Source: Asanoa sp040654855 (lineage in GTDB: Bacteria; Actinomycetota; Actinomycetes; Mycobacteriales; Micromonosporaceae). From it: a DNA stretch of 64,000 bases. Position 1 is the first letter of the stretch, and the number at the start of each line of letters is the position of its first letter. The stretch lies in contig NZ_JBFAIU010000003.1 of NCBI RefSeq assembly GCF_040654855.1, positions 1 to 64,000 on the forward strand. Reading direction: 5' to 3'. The position numbers were made by a program, and so were the translations under genes. Positions 40,552-49,844 of the stretch are shown here, piece after piece. Below the pieces are notes generated by a model. The model was not told the origin of the DNA and ran no database searches. It saw nothing but the letters and a program-made list of their open reading frames with translations.

Positions 40552-41844
40552 ATGAACACCCGAAAAGCCCTGGCCAGCACAGCGAGCATCCTGGTGGCGG
40601 CCGGGCTCGCTCTCGTCGCGGGCGGCGGACCGGCACACGCGGCGCCCGGCGACAACCTGGCCTGGACGGCCACGCCCAGCGCGTCCTACACCTCACCCTG
40701 GGAGAGCGTCGCCGCCATCCGCGACGGCATCGACCCACCGCGGTCCAACGACACCGCGAACCCCCGCTGGGGCACCTGGCCCAACCAGGGCGCCCAGTGG
40801 GCCGAGCTGACCTGGACCAGCGCCCAGACGATCCGCGCGGCCGAGGTCTATTTCTTCGACGACGGTGGCGGCGTCCGGCTCCCCGCCTCCTGGCGGGTGC
40901 AGAGCTGGAACGGCAGCGGCTACGTCGACGTGTCCGGCGCGAGCGGCTATCCCGTGGCCGCGGACCGCTACAACCTGGTGACCTTCAGCGCGGTCAGCAC
41001 CACCCGCCTGCGCATCGCCCTCCAAAGTGGAGCTGGCTCGGTCGGTCTGCTCGAGGTCAAGGCGCACGCGAACCCGCCGACCACGCCGCCGCCGACCAGC
41101 GGCTGGAACCCTCCGGCCAACCTGGTGGCCCCGCTCGACCAGGTCTGGCAGCACCAGGAGCAGACCTACAACAACGGCAACCTGTACGCGTTCCGCAACT
41201 ACGGCTGGGACCAGCTGTTCGCGAACCGCGGATCGATCAACTACTGCGTCCGTTGGGACTCGTCGGCGCCGGTCACCGCCGCACAGCGCGACCAGATGCA
41301 CGCCGCACTGGCGCGGCAGTATCGCAAGTGGATGGACGTGATGGTGGGCCACAACAACTGGCCCTACACGGACGTCCCGGTGCGGGTGGTCGGCTGGGCC
41401 GTGCGTGACCGCGCGCAGCTGCAGTGGAGCGACAACTCCGTCGACATCTACGTCGGCGACATCCGTGAGAACGCGCCGCAGTGCTCCGCGCCGTGCGGCC
41501 GCTTCTTCAACCAGAGCGGCCAGTACCCGAACTGCCCGGGTGGTGCCGCGCGGCACTACGACCACTCGCTCTGGTTGACCGACGGCTTCGGCGGCGGCGC
41601 CGGCGGTGACTGGGGTCAGCGGATGGGCCGCGAGTACTTCATGAACAACCTCAACACCGAGAACATGACGATCCTCCTCCACGAGATCGGTCATACCTAC
41701 GGTCTCGACGATTTCTACGACTGGACGCCCAGCGGTGTCGGCGGCTTCATCATGCGCGCCGGCAGCGCTTCGTCGATCACCGAGTTCGACCGGTGGATGC
41801 TGCGCGACTGGTGGCGCCATCTCAAGAACCGGTACGGCTACTAA
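40552..41844 (+). CDS. secreted zinc metallopeptidase with N-terminal discoidin-like module
   Basis: The 430-residue protein has a Sec signal peptide (ending GGGPAHAAPG) and a discoidin-like module at about 35-172. A Pro/Thr linker (NPPTTPPPTSG) leads to a catalytic domain with HEIGHTYGLDD at 377-387, an HExxHxxGxxD zinc motif with Glu378 as base. Four cysteines around CSAPCGRFF and NCPGG suggest disulfides. The module is nearly the same as the C-terminal one of the 45812-49123 protein. A peptidase inside an arabinosidase operon points to a glycoprotein substrate (inference). AGGAG precedes the ATG. Confidence 0.87.
   Translation: MNTRKALASTASILVAAGLALVAGGGPAHAAPGDNLAWTATPSASYTSPWESVAAIRDGIDPPRSNDTANPRWGTWPNQGAQWAELTWTSAQTIRAAEVYFFDDGGGVRLPASWRVQSWNGSGYVDVSGASGYPVAADRYNLVTFSAVSTTRLRIALQSGAGSVGLLEVKAHANPPTTPPPTSGWNPPANLVAPLDQVWQHQEQTYNNGNLYAFRNYGWDQLFANRGSINYCVRWDSSAPVTAAQRDQMHAALARQYRKWMDVMVGHNNWPYTDVPVRVVGWAVRDRAQLQWSDNSVDIYVGDIRENAPQCSAPCGRFFNQSGQYPNCPGGAARHYDHSLWLTDGFGGGAGGDWGQRMGREYFMNNLNTENMTILLHEIGHTYGLDDFYDWTPSGVGGFIMRAGSASSITEFDRWMLRDWWRHLKNRYGY
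40654..41068 (+). repeat. discoidin-like module, copy 1
   Basis: This segment encodes NLAWTATPSASYTSPWESVA through LQSGAGSVGLLEVKA. It is closely similar in protein and DNA to copy 3 at 48707-49120 and more distantly to copy 2 at 45364-45786. The fold is probably a jelly-roll binding domain. Confidence 0.85.
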
Positions 41845-41866
41845 CTTCCAGCGAAAGGTGCCGCGC

Positions 41867-44350
41867 ATGCACAGACCCCCGCTGTCGCGCCGGACCGTCC
41901 TGAAGGCCGGCGCGGCAACGGCGGTGGCCACCACCGCCGTCAGCGCCCTACCGAAAGCCGCCGCAGCCGCCCGCCCGGACACCGGTGTCTCGGCGTACCC
42001 CTTCCCGCTCTCCGCCGTCCGCCTGCTCTCGGGCCCGTTCCAGGCTAATGCCGGCCGGACCATGTCCTACCTGACGTTCCTCGACGGGGACCGGCTCCTG
42101 CACATGTTCCGCGTCAACGCCGGCATCGCCTCGTCGGCGACACCGTGCGGCGGCTGGGAGTCGCCGACCACGGAGCTGCGCGGCCACTCGCTCGGCCACG
42201 TGCTCAGCGCGCTGGCCCAGGCGTACGCCAGCACCGGTGACACCTCGTACAAGACCAAGGGCGACCTCATCGTCACCCAGCTCGGGCTCTGCCAGGACCG
42301 GGCCACCGCCCGCGGCTTCAACACCGGCTACCTGTCGGCGTACCCGGAGAGCTTCATCGACCGGGTGGAGACCGGCCAGTCGGTCTGGGCGCCCTACTAC
42401 ACGCTGCACAAGATCATGGCCGGCCTGCTCGACATGCACCTGCTGGCCGGCAACGCCCAGGCGCTGACGATCCTCAACCGCAAGGCCGCCTGGGTGCAGT
42501 TCCGCAACAGCCGGCTGACGCTCAGCCAGCGACAGGCCATGCTGCGCACGGAGTTCGGCGGCGTCGGCGAGACCCTCTACAACCTCTACCAGTACGGCGA
42601 GAACGCCGCACACCTCACCACGGCGCAGTATTTCGACCACGCGCAGATCTTCGACCCGCTCGCCAACAACGTCGACCAGCTCAACGGGTTCCACGCCAAC
42701 ACGCAGATCCCGAAGGCGCTCGCGGCGATCCGTGGCTACCACGCGACCGGCACGACGCGTTACCGCGACATCGCGTCGAACTTCTGGAACTTCGTGGTCA
42801 ACCAGCACTCGTACGCGATCGGCGGCAACTCCAACGGCGAGTACTTCCAGCCGCCCAACGCCATCGCCAGCGAGCTGTCGGACTCGACCTGTGAGTGCTG
42901 CAACTCGTACAACATGCTGAAGCTGACCCGGCAGTTGTTCTTCACGTTCCCGAACCGGGCCGCCGAGCTGATGGACTTCTACGAGAAGACGCTCTACAAC
43001 CACCTGCTCGGCGCGCAGAACCCGAGCTCCTCGCACGGGTTCCACTGCTACTACGTGCCGTTGCGGGCCGGTGGCATCAAGACCTACAGCAACGACTACA
43101 ACAACTTCACCTGTTGCCACGGCACGGGCATGGAGACCAACACGAAGTACGGCGACAGCATCTACTTCACCAACGGCAACACCCTGTGGGTCAACCTGTT
43201 CATCGCGTCGACCCTGACCTGGCCCGGGCGCGGCATCACGATCCGGCAGGACACCACCTACCCGGAGTCGCCGACCAGCCGGCTCACCATCACCGGCTCG
43301 GGCACCATCGACCTGCGGGTGCGCATCCCGGCCTGGACCTCGGGCGCGCAGGTGCGGGTCAACGGCGTGCTGACCGGCTCGCCGACGCCCGGCAGCTACC
43401 TGGCCATCAACCGCACCTGGGCCAGCGGCGACACCGTCGACATCAGCCTGCCGATGCCGCTTCAGACCGAACCGACGCCCGACAACTCCGCCGTACGCGC
43501 GGTCAAGCACGGGCCGATCGTGCTCGCCGGCCAGTACGGCTCGACGAACCTGAGCGGCCTGCCCACGCTCAACGCGAGCTCGCTTGCCGCAACCAGCACG
43601 CCGTTGCAGTACACCGCGACCGCTTCGACGGGCACGGTCACGCTGCTGCCGTTCTACAAGACGCATGGCGTCCGCTACACCGTCTACTGGAATGTCACGT
43701 CCACACCGCCGCTGCCGGCGTTCGTCGCGCACTACCCGTTCGACGAGTCGTCGGGCACCACCGCCGCCGACGCGACCGGCAACGGCCGCACCGCCACCCT
43801 GGCCGGCGGTGCCGGCCGAACCACCGGGCGCACCGGCAACGCGGTCAACCTCAGCGGCTCCAGCCAGTACGTGAGCCTGCCGTCCGGGATCCTCGCCGGC
43901 GCGACCTCGTTCACGATCGCGACCTGGGTGCGGGTCACCACGCTGGCCAACTGGGCCCGGCTGTTCGACTTCGGCAGCGGCACGGGCACCAACATGTTCC
44001 TCGTCCCGCGCAGTGGCAGCGGCACCGCCCGTTACGCCATCACCGCGGGCGGGGCCGGTGGCGAGCAGCGCATCGACGCCCCCGCCGCGCTGCCGGCCGG
44101 CGTGTGGACCCACGTCGCCGTCACGCACACCGGCAACCTCGGCGTCCTCTATGTCAACGGCGCGGAGGTCGCGCGCAACTCCGCGCTGACCACCCGGCCC
44201 TCGAACCTCGGCACGACCACGCAGAACTGGATCGGGCGCTCGCAGTACAGCGGCGACCCGTACCTGAACGCCGCCGTGGACGGCTTCCGCGTCTACAGCC
44301 GCGCGCTGTCCGCCAGCGAGATCGCTGCCCTTAACTCCTCCGGCCAATGA
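41867..44350 (+). CDS. secreted beta-L-arabinofuranosidase GH127 with C-terminal LamG domain
   Basis: The 827-residue protein has a twin-arginine signal (LSRRTVLKAGAATAVATTAV). The GH127 catalytic domain covers about 45-600 with E343-x-C345 (STCECCN) and Cys416-Cys417 (FTCCHGTGME) as the zinc/nucleophile set, plus Glu325 (SNGEYF) as candidate acid/base. From about 619 to 825 a LamG/concanavalin-like domain (AHYPFDESSGTTAADATGNG) probably binds carbohydrate. Tat export fits folding around zinc before secretion. It would act outside the cell on polymeric or glycoprotein-bound arabinofuranosides. It follows the metallopeptidase gene by 22 bases. Confidence 0.9.
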   Translation: MHRPPLSRRTVLKAGAATAVATTAVSALPKAAAAARPDTGVSAYPFPLSAVRLLSGPFQANAGRTMSYLTFLDGDRLLHMFRVNAGIASSATPCGGWESPTTELRGHSLGHVLSALAQAYASTGDTSYKTKGDLIVTQLGLCQDRATARGFNTGYLSAYPESFIDRVETGQSVWAPYYTLHKIMAGLLDMHLLAGNAQALTILNRKAAWVQFRNSRLTLSQRQAMLRTEFGGVGETLYNLYQYGENAAHLTTAQYFDHAQIFDPLANNVDQLNGFHANTQIPKALAAIRGYHATGTTRYRDIASNFWNFVVNQHSYAIGGNSNGEYFQPPNAIASELSDSTCECCNSYNMLKLTRQLFFTFPNRAAELMDFYEKTLYNHLLGAQNPSSSHGFHCYYVPLRAGGIKTYSNDYNNFTCCHGTGMETNTKYGDSIYFTNGNTLWVNLFIASTLTWPGRGITIRQDTTYPESPTSRLTITGSGTIDLRVRIPAWTSGAQVRVNGVLTGSPTPGSYLAINRTWASGDTVDISLPMPLQTEPTPDNSAVRAVKHGPIVLAGQYGSTNLSGLPTLNASSLAATSTPLQYTATASTGTVTLLPFYKTHGVRYTVYWNVTSTPPLPAFVAHYPFDESSGTTAADATGNGRTATLAGGAGRTTGRTGNAVNLSGSSQYVSLPSGILAGATSFTIATWVRVTTLANWARLFDFGSGTGTNMFLVPRSGSGTARYAITAGGAGGEQRIDAPAALPAGVWTHVAVTHTGNLGVLYVNGAEVARNSALTTRPSNLGTTTQNWIGRSQYSGDPYLNAAVDGFRVYSRALSASEIAALNSSGQ

Positions 44351-44364
44351 GGGAGGCCTGCCCG

Positions 44365-45789
44365 ATGAGGAAACGTCTAGCGGTGACCGCCGGGGTGGTG
44401 ACGCTGGCCGCCGCGACTCTGTTCGGCGCGGCGGCCGCGCAGGCCGCCAACCCCGTCATCACCAACATCTACACCGCCGACCCGGCGCCGCTCGTGGTCG
44501 GCAACACCATGTACATCTACACCGGTCGCGACGAGGCCTCGACCAGCCAGCAGAACTTCGTCATGCGGGAGTGGCACGTGCTCTCGTCGACGGACGCGGC
44601 CACCTGGACCGACCGCGGCGTGCGCGCCAACATCGCCACGTTCCCGTGGGCGGGGGCCGACGCCTGGGCCAGCGAGGTCGAGCCGCGCAACGGGCGCTAC
44701 TACTGGTACACGTCGGTCAACGGCAACGGCGCGGGCTGGATGAACATCGGCGTGGCCGTCGGCGACAGCCCGCTCGGCCCGTTCACCGACGCCAAGGGCG
44801 GCCCGCTGATCAGCGACAGCACCGCCAACTCGTCAGGCCTCAACATCGACCCGACCGTGTTCGTCGACGACGACGGCCAGGCCTACATGTACTGGGGGGG
44901 CTACTGGGCGCCCCGCGCCGTGCGGCTCGCGGCCAACATGATCGACACAGTCGGGTCGGTCGTCACGCCGCAGGGGCTCACGAACTACTGGGAAGCCCCG
45001 TTCATGTTCAAGCGCAACGGTCTCTACTACATGATCTACGCGGCCAACGACACCAACGGCTGCGTGACGTCGTCCAGCTACGCCTGCCAGCGCTATGCTA
45101 CGGCGACCAACCCGATGGGGCCGTGGACCCACCGCGGCATCGTGCTCGGGCAGGTCTCGTCGACCACCAACCACGCCGGCGTCGTCGAGTTCAACGGGCA
45201 GTGGTACATGGTCTACCACAACGCGGACGCGCCCGGCGGCGGCAACTTCCGCCGGTCCGTGGCGGTCGACCGGATGTACTTCAACTCCGACGGGACGATC
45301 CAGCGGGTGGTGCAGACCACCACGGGTCCGCCGGCGAACCCGGGCGCCGGCGGCTCCGGGACCAACCTCGGGCCGAGCGCCACCGCGTCGACCTCGTACG
45401 TCTCCTCCTGGGAGTCGTTGGCCGCCGTCAACAACGGTGGCACGCCCGCCAACTCGCAGGATCGGTCCAACCTCGCGTACGGCAACTGGCCGCAGCAGGG
45501 CACCCAGTGGATCGAGTACCAGTGGCCGTCGGCCCGGTCGATCAACCGGGTCGCGACCTACTGGTTCGACGACAACCAGGGCATCGACCTGCCCGCCTCG
45601 TGCCAGGTGCAGTACTGGAACGGCAGCGCGTACGTGGCCGTACCCGGTCAGTCGGCCTGCGGGGTGGCCGGCAACACGTTCAACTCGACGACCTTCAACA
45701 CGGTCAGCACGACCCGGTTGCGGCTGTCGATCACCTCTCGCTCCGGCCTTTCCACCGGCGTCCTCGAATGGCAGGCCTTCCAAGCCTGA
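44365..45789 (+). CDS. secreted GH43 arabinanase/arabinofuranosidase-type enzyme with C-terminal discoidin-like module
   Basis: The 474-residue protein has a Sec signal (LFGAAAAQAANPV) and a five-blade propeller with the GH43 triad: Asp39 (TADPAPLV) as base, Asp162 (NIDPTVFVDDDG) as pKa modulator and Glu210 (YWEAPFMF) as acid. A Gly/Pro linker leads to a discoidin-like module at about 334-474. GH43 enzymes cleave alpha-L-arabinofuranosides, arabinan or xylosides; exact specificity is unknown. GGGAGG precedes the ATG at 44365. An ATG at 44347 overlapping the previous stop is the alternative. Confidence 0.9.
   Translation: MRKRLAVTAGVVTLAAATLFGAAAAQAANPVITNIYTADPAPLVVGNTMYIYTGRDEASTSQQNFVMREWHVLSSTDAATWTDRGVRANIATFPWAGADAWASEVEPRNGRYYWYTSVNGNGAGWMNIGVAVGDSPLGPFTDAKGGPLISDSTANSSGLNIDPTVFVDDDGQAYMYWGGYWAPRAVRLAANMIDTVGSVVTPQGLTNYWEAPFMFKRNGLYYMIYAANDTNGCVTSSSYACQRYATATNPMGPWTHRGIVLGQVSSTTNHAGVVEFNGQWYMVYHNADAPGGGNFRRSVAVDRMYFNSDGTIQRVVQTTTGPPANPGAGGSGTNLGPSATASTSYVSSWESLAAVNNGGTPANSQDRSNLAYGNWPQQGTQWIEYQWPSARSINRVATYWFDDNQGIDLPASCQVQYWNGSAYVAVPGQSACGVAGNTFNSTTFNTVSTTRLRLSITSRSGLSTGVLEWQAFQA
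45364..45786 (+). repeat. discoidin-like module, copy 2
   Basis: The segment encodes NLGPSATASTSYVSSWESLA to LSTGVLEWQAF. It follows the pattern of copies 1 and 3 (S-Y-x-S-x-WES-x-A, GxWPxxGxQWxE, WFDD, LPAS, VQYWNGS, VSTTRLR) but is more diverged and has two extra cysteines. Confidence 0.82.
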
Positions 45790-45811
45790 TCGCGTAACAG
45801 GAGGTGAACCC

Positions 45812-48800
45812 ATGTCCCCACTACGCACCAGACGCCCGCGGCTGGCCGCCGGCCTCGTCGCAGTCCTCACCGGCAGCCTGTTGAGCGTCATCGCCGCGAG
45901 CCCCGCGGCCGCCGCTCAAACGATCGGTTACCCGTCCTTCGGCAACAGCGGCTCGATACCGCAGCCGCCGGTCGGCTACAACGCCAACAGCACCATGCAG
46001 GCCATCTACGACGCGGAAAGCTCCGGCACCGACTTCTGGATGGACCGGCTGCTCGGCCGGTCGGGCAACGACCCGGCCGGGAGTTGGCTGATGACCCGCG
46101 GCCGGGGCGCGTACATGTACACCCACACGCCCTCGGTCATCGGGTTCGGCGGCAACGCCGCCTACTGGGACAACATCAGCAGCCAGGGTGCCTACACCGT
46201 CACGGCGTCGCCCGGCACGTTCACCGAGCAGCCGGCGCAACGGTTCCAGGCGCCGAGCTACTGGCGCAGCGTGCACACCAGCGGCTCGATCCGGATCACG
46301 GTCACGAAGTTCATCACGCACAACAACGTGCTCGTGACCAACATGGACGTCGCCAACACCGGCTCGGCCTCGGCGACGGTCTCGCTGCGGGCGACCTCGT
46401 CGTACGCGACGACCGCCAGTGGTTCGGAGCTGACCGGCAGCCGCGCGGTGAAGAACAACCTCACCACGCTGTTCCCGCGGTTCTCGGGTGACAGCTTCAC
46501 GGTCAGCAGCGGCGGGCTCAACCGCTCGGTGACCGTCGGGGCGGGCCAGACCGTGACCGCGAAGGTGCAGCTCGGCTTCGTGACCAACGAGATACCGGCC
46601 TCGCTGACCGAGTACAACAGCTACCGGGGCTTCACGCCGGCGACCGCGTTCGCGACGCACGTGCGGGCGTACAACCTGTGGTGGGCGCAGAACCTGCCGT
46701 ACATCGACGTGCCGGATGCCGCCATCAAGAAGAACATCTACTACCGCTGGTGGCTGATGCGCTTCAACTACCTCGACGTCGACATCCCGGGCCAGGACTA
46801 CCAGTTCCCGCAGTCGATCGAGGGCGTCACCGGCTACAACAACGCGATCGTGCTGACCCAGCCGATGCACATCGACGACCTGAAGTATTTACGAAGCCCC
46901 GAGTATTCCTATGGCCCCTGGCTGTCGATCGGCCAGTACTCGGCCAACGGGCGGTTCGTCGACAACCCGGGTGACCCGGAGAACTGGTCGAACTCCTACA
47001 CGCAGTACGTGTCCGAGGCCGCCTGGAAGGCGTACCAGATCCATGGTGGACAGCCGGGGCTGCTGCAGAACTTCGCGCGCTACGCCGAAGGGGACGCCAA
47101 GGGCCAGCTCGCCACCTACGACACCAACAACAACGGCGTCATCGAGTACGACTGGGGCGCGATGACCGGCAACGACGCCGACGCGGTGTCCTTCCACTGG
47201 CGCTCCGGCAACCTCGACCGGGCGGAGACCGCCTATGTGTGGGCCGGCGCCGTCGCTTCCCAGCAGGCCTATGCGCTGCTCGGCAACACCGCCAAGGCGA
47301 ACGAGATGCAGACGCTCGCCGACCGGATCCGCAACGGCGTCATCAATACGCTGTGGAACCCGTCGCGGCAGCTGCTGGAGCACAAGCACGTCAGCACGAA
47401 CGCGTTCGTGCCGTGGAAGGAGATCAACAACTACTACCCGTACTCCGTGGGCCTGATGCCCAACACCGCGCAGTACCGCGAGGCGCTGCGGCTGTTCGCG
47501 GACCCGGCCGACTACCCGATCTTCCCGTTCTACACCGCCAACCAGCGTGACAAGGCGGCAGCGGCGGCGGCCGGGCAGCCGGGCAGCAACAACTTCTCCA
47601 CCATCAACTCGACGGTGCAGTTCCGGCTCTACTCGTCGGCGTTGCGCAACTACCCGAACTCGTGGATGACCACCGAGGACTACAAGAAGCTGCTCTACTG
47701 GAACGCTTGGGCGCAGTACGTCAACGGCGACACCCGGTATCCGGACGCCAACGAGTTCTGGGCCGACTGGAACGGCAGCAGCATCACCTACCGGTCCTGG
47801 ATCCACCACAACATCCTGGGCAGCAGCAACTGGACCGTCATCGAGGACGTCGCCGGGCTGCGGCCGCGGACGGACACCCAGATCGAGCTGTCGCCGATCA
47901 ACATCGGGTGGACGCACTTCCAGGTCAACAACCTGCGCTACCGCAACGCGAACCTGTCGATCGTCTGGGACGACCCGGCCGACGGCGTGACCCGCTACAG
48001 CGGCGTGCCGCAGGGCTACTCCATCTTCCTCAACGGCACGCGGGTGGCCACCGTCGACCGGCTCACCCGGGTGCTCTACAACCCGTCGAACGGATCGGTC
48101 ACGTTCCCGTCCGGCTCCGGCGTGGTCAACTTCAGCACCTCGTTCTCGGGCCTCCAGGCGCCGCAGAACGTCAACCTGTCCAGCGCCCGGATGGTGGACG
48201 TCGCCGCGAAGGCCGGCGTCGACCTGACGTCGACCCTGCCGAACCTGGCGTCCGGGGCCTCGGTGTCGGCGTCCTACACGGCGTCCGGCACGTCGACGGC
48301 CGGCGCGGTCGACGGGTTCCCGACCAACGCCCCGATCTGGGGTGCCTACGGGAGCCCGAACAGCAGCGACTGGTACGAGGTGAACTTCGGCACCAGCCGG
48401 GCGGTCGACGAGGCGCGGATCTACTTCCGCAACGACCGGGCGACCAACCGCTACCGGCCACCGGCGTCGTACACCGTGCAGTACTGGAACGGCAGCGCGT
48501 TCGTGGCGGCGGGCAACCAGGTCAGGACGCCGGGATCGCCGCAGTCCAACTACAACAAGGTGAGCTTCACGCCGGTCTCCACCACCCGGCTGCGGATCTC
48601 GTTCACCCACGCGAGTGGGTCGGCGAAGACCGGGTTGACGGAGCTGAAGCTCTACAACCGGGGCGGCACCAACCCCGACCCTGATCCCGATCCGGATCCC
48701 GGTGGGAACCTCGCTCTCTCCGCCACACCGTCCGCCTCGTACACGTCGTCGTGGGAAAGCGTCGCCGCTCTCAACGACGGGATCGACCCGCCGTCGTCCA

Positions 48801-49123
48801 ACGACACGGTCAACCCGCGGTGGGGAACCTGGCCCAACACCGGTGCGCAGTGGGCGGAGCTGACCTGGTCGACAGCTGCGACGCTGCGGTCGGCACAGGT
48901 CTACTTCTTCGACGACAACGGCGGCGTACGCGTCCCGGCGTCCTGGACCCTGCAGTACTGGAACGGCAGTTCCTACGTGAACGTGCCGTCGCCCAGTGGG
49001 TATCCGGTGGCGCTCAACGCGTACAACACGGTGACGTTCGGACAGGTGAGCACGACCCGGCTGCGGGTCGCGCTGCAGAGCGGCGCGGGCTCGGTCGGGT
49101 TGCTCGAGGTGAAGGCCTTCTAG
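45812..49123 (+). CDS. large secreted MGH1-like glycoside hydrolase with two C-terminal discoidin-like modules
   Basis: The 1103-residue protein has a Sec signal (MSPLRTRRPRLAAGLVAVLT, cleavage near AAA-Q). An N-terminal beta-sandwich is followed by an (alpha/alpha)6-type catalytic part at about 290-690 (YYRWWLMRFNYLDVDIPGQD, WGAMTGNDADAVSFHWRSGN), as in the MGH1-like/GH63-GH142 group. A beta domain, a discoidin-like module (about 805-950), a DPDPDPDPG linker and a second module (966-1102) follow. Acidic residues in GNDADAV and IEYDWGA are candidate catalytic sites. The exact GH family is uncertain. It ends the operon. Confidence 0.82.
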   Translation: MSPLRTRRPRLAAGLVAVLTGSLLSVIAASPAAAAQTIGYPSFGNSGSIPQPPVGYNANSTMQAIYDAESSGTDFWMDRLLGRSGNDPAGSWLMTRGRGAYMYTHTPSVIGFGGNAAYWDNISSQGAYTVTASPGTFTEQPAQRFQAPSYWRSVHTSGSIRITVTKFITHNNVLVTNMDVANTGSASATVSLRATSSYATTASGSELTGSRAVKNNLTTLFPRFSGDSFTVSSGGLNRSVTVGAGQTVTAKVQLGFVTNEIPASLTEYNSYRGFTPATAFATHVRAYNLWWAQNLPYIDVPDAAIKKNIYYRWWLMRFNYLDVDIPGQDYQFPQSIEGVTGYNNAIVLTQPMHIDDLKYLRSPEYSYGPWLSIGQYSANGRFVDNPGDPENWSNSYTQYVSEAAWKAYQIHGGQPGLLQNFARYAEGDAKGQLATYDTNNNGVIEYDWGAMTGNDADAVSFHWRSGNLDRAETAYVWAGAVASQQAYALLGNTAKANEMQTLADRIRNGVINTLWNPSRQLLEHKHVSTNAFVPWKEINNYYPYSVGLMPNTAQYREALRLFADPADYPIFPFYTANQRDKAAAAAAGQPGSNNFSTINSTVQFRLYSSALRNYPNSWMTTEDYKKLLYWNAWAQYVNGDTRYPDANEFWADWNGSSITYRSWIHHNILGSSNWTVIEDVAGLRPRTDTQIELSPINIGWTHFQVNNLRYRNANLSIVWDDPADGVTRYSGVPQGYSIFLNGTRVATVDRLTRVLYNPSNGSVTFPSGSGVVNFSTSFSGLQAPQNVNLSSARMVDVAAKAGVDLTSTLPNLASGASVSASYTASGTSTAGAVDGFPTNAPIWGAYGSPNSSDWYEVNFGTSRAVDEARIYFRNDRATNRYRPPASYTVQYWNGSAFVAAGNQVRTPGSPQSNYNKVSFTPVSTTRLRISFTHASGSAKTGLTELKLYNRGGTNPDPDPDPDPGGNLALSATPSASYTSSWESVAALNDGIDPPSSNDTVNPRWGTWPNTGAQWAELTWSTAATLRSAQVYFFDDNGGVRVPASWTLQYWNGSSYVNVPSPSGYPVALNAYNTVTFGQVSTTRLRVALQSGAGSVGLLEVKAF
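48707..49120 (+). repeat. discoidin-like module, copy 3
   Basis: The segment encodes NLALSATPSASYTSSWESVA to AGSVGLLEVKA. Long stretches are identical to copy 1, including NPRWGTWPN and GAQWAELTW, which suggests a recent duplication or gene conversion within the operon. Confidence 0.85.
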
Positions 49124-49132
49124 CGTCGTTTC

Positions 49133-49163
49133 ATGGCGGGCCCCGTGCCGCGGGGCCCGCCAT
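49133..49163. terminator. bidirectional stem-loop terminator
   Basis: ATGGCGGGCCCCG (49133-49145) pairs perfectly with CGGGGCCCGCCAT (49151-49163) around a TGCCG loop. It fills the 42-base gap between the convergent stops at 49123 and 49166 and ends the arabinoside operon. Confidence 0.8.
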
Positions 49164-49165
49164 CT

Positions 49166-49828
49166 TCAGGTGAGGCGGGTGGCCAGTCCGTCGAGGACGA
49201 CGCCAAGGCCGTAAGCGAACTTGTCCTCGCGGATCTTGGCGGGGTCGAGGTCGCCGGCCGGCTGACCGCTCAGCCGCTCGACGAGCCCGGCTTCCGTCTC
49301 GCCCGAGCGGGCGACCGTGGCCAGCCAGGCCGCCTCGGTCGTGCTCATGCCCATGACGTACGACAGCAGGGTGTCCAGGGCGCCGATCGGCTCGGGATAG
49401 CCGGCCGCGGTGAACAGCCCGACCAGGCCGTTGCTGAACGCGCCGAGGTTGGGGCCCAGATGCGCCATGCCCACCTGGCCGAGGACCGAGCCCAACCACG
49501 GGTGCCGCAGGGTGGTCGCCCGGTAGGACCAGGCCGCCTCGGTGGCCGCGGCGCGCCAGTCCTTGCCCGCGGGCGGGACCGTGATTTCCCCGTACACCTC
49601 GTCGACGGCCAGTTCGATCAGCTCGTCCTTGGTCGCCACGTGCCGGTAGAGCGAGGTGGCGCCGGCGTTGAGCTGCGCACCGAGCTTGCGCATGCTCAGC
49701 GCCTCGGCACCGGCGGCGTCGAGCATGACGATCGCCTCGCGGACGATCGCGTCGCGGCTGAGCGCGGGCTGCTCGGGCGCCGCCTGCTGCCGCGCCCAGA
49801 CGGACGGCGCCTTCTTCGTCGGTGGCAT
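49166..49828 (-). CDS. TetR family transcriptional regulator of a DHA2 exporter
   Basis: The 220-residue protein has the helix-turn-helix SRDAIVREAIVMLDAAGAEA, LSMRKLGAQLNAGATSLYRH and VATKDELIELAVDEV, plus a C-terminal TetR_C_1-type domain. It is divergent from a 14-helix MFS exporter gene. The 135-base gap contains a regular array of five GCGTACNNNNTTCGC-like elements, presumably its binding sites. It probably senses a compound exported by the neighbour. Confidence 0.9.
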   Translation of the reverse strand: MPPTKKAPSVWARQQAAPEQPALSRDAIVREAIVMLDAAGAEALSMRKLGAQLNAGATSLYRHVATKDELIELAVDEVYGEITVPPAGKDWRAAATEAAWSYRATTLRHPWLGSVLGQVGMAHLGPNLGAFSNGLVGLFTAAGYPEPIGALDTLLSYVMGMSTTEAAWLATVARSGETEAGLVERLSGQPAGDLDPAKIREDKFAYGLGVVLDGLATRLT

Positions 49829-49844
49829 GCGGGCTCCCTCTTGT

